From NCBI GenBank assembly GCA_963930655.1, contig OZ005608.1, positions 14,322,001-14,386,000 on the forward strand: a stretch of 64,000 bases of DNA, in the 5' to 3' direction. The notes under the pieces are model-generated. The model did not search any database, was not told the DNA's origin, and saw only the letters and a program-made list of their open reading frames with translations. Positions 57,974 to 64,000 of this stretch are shown here, piece by piece. Every line of letters begins with the position of its first letter. The first letter of the stretch is position 1. Origin of the DNA: Myrica gale. Lineage: Eukaryota; Streptophyta; Magnoliopsida; Fagales; Myricaceae. The translations under genes and the position numbers were made by a program.

Positions 57974-58092
57974 GGGTGCGATCATACCAGCACTAATGCA
58001 CCGGATCCCATCAGAACTCCGCAGTTAAGCGTGCTTGGGCGAGAGTAGTACTGGGATGGGTGACCTCCTGGGAAGTCCTCGTGTTGCACCCC
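57974..58092 (+). rRNA. 5S rRNA: 5S rRNA gene, copy 148
   Basis: G80, the last in the window. Spacer behind: Z with a private G-to-C at 58318. Confidence 0.97.
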
Positions 58093-58370
58093 AACATCTT
58101 TTTTCCCGCCCCCGAGAAGATTTTCGTGCGGAAAAAATATTTATCTGAACGGGATTAGATTTCCGCCGGTATTTGAAAACACTCCACTTTTCCGGTGCGA
58201 AAAACGAAATCGAAAACTACATGACGAAATTTTGATTTTTCAAAAACTCGGATATTTTTTTGTCGCAATTCGGCTCGAAAAACCTCTTTCAGCGACGTTG
58301 AATACCAGTGAATGGATCTATTTCCCCTGTGAGAGGGATCCATATAAGAAATCATTGCAACAAATATAAC

Positions 58371-58489
58371 GGGTGCGATCATACCAGCACTAATGCACCG
58401 GATCCCATCAGAACTCCGCAGTTAAGCGTGCTTGGGCGAGAGTAGTACTAGGATGGGTGACCTCCTGGGAAGTCCTCGTGTTGCACCCC
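58371..58489 (+). rRNA. 5S rRNA: 5S rRNA gene, copy 149
   Basis: A80. Spacer behind: V. Confidence 0.97.
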
Positions 58490-58767
58490 AACATCTTTTT
58501 TCCCGCCCCCGAGAAGATTTTCGTGCGGAAAAAATATTTATCTGAACGGGATTAGATTTCCGCCGGTATTTGAAAACACTCCACTTTTCCGGTGCGAAAA
58601 ACGAAGACGAAAACTACATGACGAAATTTTGATTTTTCAAAAACTCCGATATTTTTTTGTAGCAATTCGGCGCGAAAAACCTCTTTCAGCGACGTTGAAT
58701 ACCCGTGAATGGATGTATTTCCCCTGTGAGAGGGATCCATATAAGAAATCATTGCAACAACCATAAC

Positions 58768-58886
58768 GGGTGCGATCATACCAGCACTAATGCACCGGAT
58801 CCCATCAGAACTCCGCAGTTAAGCGTGCTTGGGCGAGAGTAGTACTAGGATGGGTGACCTCCTGGGAAGTCCTCGTGTTGCACCCC
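58768..58886 (+). rRNA. 5S rRNA: 5S rRNA gene, copy 150
   Basis: A80. Spacer behind: V with a private T-to-C at 59027. Confidence 0.97.
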
Positions 58887-59164
58887 AACATCTTTTTTCC
58901 CGCCCCCGAGAAGATTTTCGTGCGGAAAAAATATTTATCTGAACGGGATTAGATTTCCGCCGGTATTTGAAAACACTCCACTTTTCCGGTGCGAAAAACG
59001 AAGACGAAAACTACATGACGAAATTTCGATTTTTCAAAAACTCCGATATTTTTTTGTAGCAATTCGGCGCGAAAAACCTCTTTCAGCGACGTTGAATACC
59101 CGTGAATGGATGTATTTCCCCTGTGAGAGGGATCCATATAAGAAATCATTGCAACAACCATAAC

Positions 59165-59283
59165 GGGTGCGATCATACCAGCACTAATGCACCGGATCCC
59201 ATCAGAACTCCGCAGTTAAGCGTGCTTGGGCGAGAGTAGTACTAGGATGGGTGACCTCCTGGGAAGTCCTCGTGTTGCACCCC
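59165..59283 (+). rRNA. 5S rRNA: 5S rRNA gene, copy 151
   Basis: A80. Spacer behind: A. Confidence 0.97.
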
Positions 59284-59561
59284 AACATCTTTTTTCCCGC
59301 CCCCGAGAAGATTTTCGTGCGGAAAAAATATTTATCTGAACGGGATTAGATTTCCGCCGGTATTTGAAAACACTCCACTTTTCCGGTGCGAAAAACGAAG
59401 ACGAAAACTACATGACGAAATTTTGATTTTTCAAAAACTCGGATATTTTTTTGTCGCAATTCGGCTCGAAAAACCTCTTTCAGCGACGTTGAATACCCGT
59501 GAATGGATGTATTTCCCCTGTGAGAGGGATCCATATAAGAAATCATTGCAACAAACATAGC

Positions 59562-59680
59562 GGGTGCGATCATACCAGCACTAATGCACCGGATCCCATC
59601 AGAACTCCGCAGTTAAGCGTGCTTGGGCGAGAGTAGTACTAGGATGGGTGACCTCCTGGGAAGTCCTCGTGTTGCACCCC
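59562..59680 (+). rRNA. 5S rRNA: 5S rRNA gene, copy 152
   Basis: A80; G at -2. Spacer behind: F. Confidence 0.97.
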
Positions 59681-59958
59681 AACATCTTTTTTCCCGCCCC
59701 CGAGAAGATTTTCGTGCGGAAAAAATATTTATCTGAACGGGATTAGATTTCCGCCGGTATTTGAAAACACTCCACTTTTCCGGTGCGAAAAACGAAGACG
59801 AAAACTACATGACGAAATTTTGATTTTTCAAAAACTCGGATATTTTTTTGTCGCAATTCGGCTCGAAAAACCTCTTTCAGCGACGTTGAATACCCGTGAA
59901 TGGATGTATTTCCCCTGTGAGAGGGATCCATATAAGAAATCATTGCAACAAACATAAC

Positions 59959-60077
59959 GGGTGCGATCATACCAGCACTAATGCACCGGATCCCATCAGA
60001 ACTCCGCAGTTAAGCGTGCTTGGGCGAGAGTAGTACTAGGATGGGTGACCTCCTGGGAAGTCCTCGTGTTGCACCCC
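59959..60077 (+). rRNA. 5S rRNA: 5S rRNA gene, copy 153
   Basis: A80. Spacer behind: F mosaic with the S-type G203 and with G302. Confidence 0.97.
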
Positions 60078-60355
60078 AACATCTTTTTTCCCGCCCCCGA
60101 GAAGATTTTCGTGCGGAAAAAATATTTATCTGAACGGGATTAGATTTCCGCCGGTATTTGGAAACACTCCACTTTTCCGGTGCGAAAAACGAAGACGAAA
60201 ACTACATGACGAAATTTTGATTTTTCAAAAACTCGGATATTTTTTTGTCGCAATTCGGCGCGAAAAACCTCTTTCAGCGACGTTGAATACCCGTGAATGG
60301 ATGTATTTCCCCTGTGAGAGGGATCCATATAAGAAATCATTGCAACAAACATAAC

Positions 60356-60474
60356 GGGTGCGATCATACCAGCACTAATGCACCGGATCCCATCAGAACT
60401 CCGCAGTTAAGCGTGCTTGGGCGAGAGTAGTACTAGGATGGGTGACCTCCTTGGAAGTCCTCGTGTTGCACCCC
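60356..60474 (+). rRNA. 5S rRNA: 5S rRNA gene, copy 154 (G97T)
   Basis: Private G-to-T at base 97 (60452), at the end of the C box and in helix IV. By my pairing it replaces a U-G with a U-U. A80. Spacer behind: F. Confidence 0.95.
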
Positions 60475-60752
60475 AACATCTTTTTTCCCGCCCCCGAGAA
60501 GATTTTCGTGCGGAAAAAATATTTATCTGAACGGGATTAGATTTCCGCCGGTATTTGAAAACACTCCACTTTTCCGGTGCGAAAAACGAAGACGAAAACT
60601 ACATGACGAAATTTTGATTTTTCAAAAACTCGGATATTTTTTTGTCGCAATTCGGCTCGAAAAACCTCTTTCAGCGACGTTGAATACCCGTGAATGGATG
60701 TATTTCCCCTGTGAGAGGGATCCATATAAGAAATCATTGCAACAAACATAAC

Positions 60753-60871
60753 GGGTGCGATCATACCAGCACTAATGCACCGGATCCCATCAGAACTCCG
60801 CAGTTAAGCGTGCTTGGGCGAGAGTAGTACTAGGATGGGTGACCTCCTGGGAAGTCCTCGTGTTGCACCCC
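60753..60871 (+). rRNA. 5S rRNA: 5S rRNA gene, copy 155
   Basis: A80. Spacer behind: F. Confidence 0.97.
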
Positions 60872-61149
60872 AACATCTTTTTTCCCGCCCCCGAGAAGAT
60901 TTTCGTGCGGAAAAAATATTTATCTGAACGGGATTAGATTTCCGCCGGTATTTGAAAACACTCCACTTTTCCGGTGCGAAAAACGAAGACGAAAACTACA
61001 TGACGAAATTTTGATTTTTCAAAAACTCGGATATTTTTTTGTCGCAATTCGGCTCGAAAAACCTCTTTCAGCGACGTTGAATACCCGTGAATGGATGTAT
61101 TTCCCCTGTGAGAGGGATCCATATAAGAAATCATTGCAACAAACATAAC

Positions 61150-61268
61150 GGGTGCGATCATACCAGCACTAATGCACCGGATCCCATCAGAACTCCGCAG
61201 TTAAGCGTGCTTGGGCGAGAGTAGTACTAGGATGGGTGACCTCCTGGGAAGTCCTCGTGTTGCACCCC
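61150..61268 (+). rRNA. 5S rRNA: 5S rRNA gene, copy 156
   Basis: A80. Spacer behind: V. Confidence 0.97.
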
Positions 61269-61546
61269 AACATCTTTTTTCCCGCCCCCGAGAAGATTTT
61301 CGTGCGGAAAAAATATTTATCTGAACGGGATTAGATTTCCGCCGGTATTTGAAAACACTCCACTTTTCCGGTGCGAAAAACGAAGACGAAAACTACATGA
61401 CGAAATTTTGATTTTTCAAAAACTCCGATATTTTTTTGTAGCAATTCGGCGCGAAAAACCTCTTTCAGCGACGTTGAATACCCGTGAATGGATGTATTTC
61501 CCCTGTGAGAGGGATCCATATAAGAAATCATTGCAACAACCATAAC

Positions 61547-61665
61547 GGGTGCGATCATACCAGCACTAATGCACCGGATCCCATCAGAACTCCGCAGTTA
61601 AGCGTGCTTGGGCGAGAGTAGTACTAGGATGGGTGACCTCCTGGGAAGTCCTCGTGTTGCACCCC
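61547..61665 (+). rRNA. 5S rRNA: 5S rRNA gene, copy 157
   Basis: A80. Spacer behind: A. Confidence 0.97.
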
Positions 61666-61943
61666 AACATCTTTTTTCCCGCCCCCGAGAAGATTTTCGT
61701 GCGGAAAAAATATTTATCTGAACGGGATTAGATTTCCGCCGGTATTTGAAAACACTCCACTTTTCCGGTGCGAAAAACGAAGACGAAAACTACATGACGA
61801 AATTTTGATTTTTCAAAAACTCGGATATTTTTTTGTCGCAATTCGGCTCGAAAAACCTCTTTCAGCGACGTTGAATACCCGTGAATGGATGTATTTCCCC
61901 TGTGAGAGGGATCCATATAAGAAATCATTGCAACAAACATAGC

Positions 61944-62062
61944 GGGTGCGATCATACCAGCACTAATGCACCGGATCCCATCAGAACTCCGCAGTTAAGC
62001 GCGCTTGGGCGAGAGTAGTACTAGGATGGGTGACCTCCTGGGAAGTCCTCGTGTTGCACCCC
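61944..62062 (+). rRNA. 5S rRNA: 5S rRNA gene, copy 158 (T59C)
   Basis: Private T-to-C at base 59 (62002), inside the A box. A80; G at -2. Spacer behind: F. Confidence 0.95.
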
Positions 62063-62340
62063 AACATCTTTTTTCCCGCCCCCGAGAAGATTTTCGTGCG
62101 GAAAAAATATTTATCTGAACGGGATTAGATTTCCGCCGGTATTTGAAAACACTCCACTTTTCCGGTGCGAAAAACGAAGACGAAAACTACATGACGAAAT
62201 TTTGATTTTTCAAAAACTCGGATATTTTTTTGTCGCAATTCGGCTCGAAAAACCTCTTTCAGCGACGTTGAATACCCGTGAATGGATGTATTTCCCCTGT
62301 GAGAGGGATCCATATAAGAAATCATTGCAACAAACATAAC

Positions 62341-62459
62341 GGGTGCGATCATACCAGCACTAATGCACCGGATCCCATCAGAACTCCGCAGTTAAGCGTG
62401 CTTGGGCGAGAGTAGTACTAGGATGGGTGACCTCCTGGGAAGTCCTCGTGTTGCACCCC
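62341..62459 (+). rRNA. 5S rRNA: 5S rRNA gene, copy 159
   Basis: A80. Spacer behind: mosaic with S-type G203 and A232 but AC246-247, G302 and C310. Confidence 0.97.
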
Positions 62460-62737
62460 AACATCTTTTTTCCCGCCCCCGAGAAGATTTTCGTGCGGAA
62501 AAAATATTTATCTGAACGGGATTAGATTTCCGCCGGTATTTGGAAACACTCCACTTTTCCGGTGCGAAAAAAGAAGACGAAAACTACATGACGAAATTTT
62601 GATTTTTCAAAAACTCGGATATTTTTTTGTCGCAATTCGGCGCGAAAAACCTCTTTCAGCGACGTTGAATACCCGTGAATGGATGTATTTCCCCTGTGAG
62701 AGGGATCCATATAAGAAATCATTGCAACAAACATAAC

Positions 62738-62856
62738 GGGTGCGATCATACCAGCACTAATGCACCGGATCCCATCAGAACTCCGCAGTTAAGCGTGCTT
62801 GGGCGAGAGTAGTACTAGGATGGGTGACCTCCTGGGAAGTCCTCGTGTTGCACCCC
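62738..62856 (+). rRNA. 5S rRNA: 5S rRNA gene, copy 160
   Basis: A80. Spacer behind: V. Confidence 0.97.
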
Positions 62857-63134
62857 AACATCTTTTTTCCCGCCCCCGAGAAGATTTTCGTGCGGAAAAA
62901 ATATTTATCTGAACGGGATTAGATTTCCGCCGGTATTTGAAAACACTCCACTTTTCCGGTGCGAAAAACGAAGACGAAAACTACATGACGAAATTTTGAT
63001 TTTTCAAAAACTCCGATATTTTTTTGTAGCAATTCGGCGCGAAAAACCTCTTTCAGCGACGTTGAATACCCGTGAATGGATGTATTTCCCCTGTGAGAGG
63101 GATCCATATAAGAAATCATTGCAACAACCATAAC

Positions 63135-63253
63135 GGGTGCGATCATACCAGCACTAATGCACCGGATCCCATCAGAACTCCGCAGTTAAGCGTGCTTGGG
63201 CGAGAGTAGTACTAGGATGGGTGACCTCCTGGGAAGTCCTCGTGTTGCACCCC
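63135..63253 (+). rRNA. 5S rRNA: 5S rRNA gene, copy 161
   Basis: A80. Spacer behind: A with a private two-base change (CA to AT) at 63427-63428. Confidence 0.97.
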
Positions 63254-63531
63254 AACATCTTTTTTCCCGCCCCCGAGAAGATTTTCGTGCGGAAAAAATA
63301 TTTATCTGAACGGGATTAGATTTCCGCCGGTATTTGAAAACACTCCACTTTTCCGGTGCGAAAAACGAAGACGAAAACTACATGACGAAATTTTGATTTT
63401 TCAAAAACTCGGATATTTTTTTGTCGATATTCGGCTCGAAAAACCTCTTTCAGCGACGTTGAATACCCGTGAATGGATGTATTTCCCCTGTGAGAGGGAT
63501 CCATATAAGAAATCATTGCAACAAACATAGC

Positions 63532-63650
63532 GGGTGCGATCATACCAGCACTAATGCACCGGATCCCATCAGAACTCCGCAGCTAAGCGTGCTTGGGCGA
63601 GAGTAGTACTAGGATGGGTGACCTCCTGGGAAGTCCTCGTGTTGCACCCC
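63532..63650 (+). rRNA. 5S rRNA: 5S rRNA gene, copy 162 (T52C)
   Basis: Private T-to-C at base 52 (63583), inside the A box. A80; G at -2. Spacer behind: F. Confidence 0.95.
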
Positions 63651-63928
63651 AACATCTTTTTTCCCGCCCCCGAGAAGATTTTCGTGCGGAAAAAATATTT
63701 ATCTGAACGGGATTAGATTTCCGCCGGTATTTGAAAACACTCCACTTTTCCGGTGCGAAAAACGAAGACGAAAACTACATGACGAAATTTTGATTTTTCA
63801 AAAACTCGGATATTTTTTTGTCGCAATTCGGCTCGAAAAACCTCTTTCAGCGACGTTGAATACCCGTGAATGGATGTATTTCCCCTGTGAGAGGGATCCA
63901 TATAAGAAATCATTGCAACAAACATAAC

Positions 63929-64000
63929 GGGTGCGATCATACCAGCACTAATGCACCGGATCCCATCAGAACTCCGCAGTTAAGCGTGCTTGGGCGAGAG
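63929..64000 (+). rRNA. 5S rRNA: 5S rRNA gene, copy 163 (3' end cut by window)
   Basis: Bases 1-72 only; the array continues past the window. Base 80 is not visible. Confidence 0.97.

Larger units (their letters stand above)
1..64000 (+). repeat. 5S rDNA tandem array, 397-bp period
   Basis: Continuous head-to-tail array of 163 5S rRNA genes and 162 spacers filling the window, so both array ends lie outside. Every gene-to-gene distance is 397 bp except three of 279 bp. All copies face the same way. Gene sequence is nearly invariant; most variation is at about a dozen linked spacer sites that sort units into types S, F, A, V and Z. The array order of these types repeats in blocks of 3, 4, 6, 11 and 27 units, as expected of concerted evolution by unequal crossing over. 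No unique DNA, transposon or 35S rDNA interrupts it. GGATCC occurs twice per unit (gene base 30 and about base -35). Confidence 0.99.

Noticed and set aside
4336..63650. Calling the copies with single substitutions pseudogenes
   Set aside because: Each has one or two substitutions and no indel, and expression cannot be judged from sequence, so they are kept as genes with the change noted.
20..63940. Repeated minus-strand open frames of 72 and 75 codons in nearly every unit
   Set aside because: They run antisense through the 5S gene and spacer, recur only because the repeat recurs, and change frame product with each spacer type. No start context or family similarity was seen. Their conservation is that of the rDNA repeat.
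1..64000. CRISPR-like array (regular repeats and spacers)
   Set aside because: The 119-nt repeated element is a recognisable plant 5S gene and the 278-bp spacers are themselves near identical, unlike CRISPR spacers.
1..64000. Satellite DNA or transposon-derived tandem repeat, such as Cassandra elements that carry 5S promoters
   Set aside because: The full 5S gene is intact in every complete unit, and no LTR, primer-binding site or target-site duplication was seen in the spacer.
1..64000. Linkage of 5S with 35S rDNA, as in some Asteraceae
   Set aside because: No 18S, 5.8S or 26S sequence occurs; the spacer is only 278 bp.
1..64000. A hidden previously undescribed gene system
   Set aside because: Every base falls in a 5S gene or its spacer; there is no unexplained stretch longer than the 278-bp spacer.

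Overview
The whole 64-kb window is one uninterrupted, head-to-tail array of nuclear 5S ribosomal RNA genes from a land plant, most likely a flowering plant. The 119-nt gene carries the plant-type 5S sequence (start GGGTGCGATCATACCAGC, GGATCC at +30, A box, intermediate element and C box). It is preceded by a plant-type upstream promoter (TATAA at -28 to -24, GC at -14/-13, C at -1) and followed within 12 nt by a T6 RNA polymerase III stop signal. I could not assign the spacer to a genus. No 18S/5.8S/26S sequence, protein gene, transposon or unique DNA is present, so this is a separate 5S locus rather than one linked to the 35S unit.

Layout: 163 gene copies, all on the + strand: 161 complete, the first lacking its first 31 nt (1-87) and the last cut at base 72 (63929-64000). 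The repeat period is exactly 397 bp (119-nt gene + 278-bp spacer) everywhere except three 279-bp units whose spacers lack 118 bp. Starts are 366 + 397k up to 49991; then 50270 to 52255, 52534 to 53725, and 54004 to 63929, each in 397-bp steps.

Spacer types used below are numbered from base 1 of the preceding gene. S: A at 232, TA at 246-247, usually G at 203 and 310. F: C232, AC246-247, G277, C291, T302, C310, AC at 391-392. A: like F but with G at 396, which is -2 of the next gene. V: C277, A291, G302, CC at 391-392. Z: AT at 236-237, A334, AT at 391-392, usually T302. Gene base 80 is A in most copies and G in 28; G80 nearly always sits immediately downstream of an S-type spacer.

Regions: 1-9.5 kb mixes S, F, Z, V and A units, including a four-unit F-V-V-S repeat. 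9.9-16.6 kb holds mosaic spacers that combine several types. 17.4-23.4 kb is five tandem copies of a three-unit S-Z-V block. 24.2-32.9 kb is two copies of an 11-unit block. About 26.5-47.9 kb is two copies of a 27-unit (10,719-bp) block whose junction is a chimeric F/Z unit at 36890-37286. 48.8-54.8 kb contains the three deletion units inside a 2,264-bp block. 55.6-57.6 kb is a run of five V units. 58.8-64 kb is mostly F, A and V with more private mutations, some in promoter boxes.

The genes work as identical templates for 5S rRNA of the large ribosomal subunit. The notable content is the record of unequal crossing over, gene conversion and deletion written in the spacer variants, not a new gene system.
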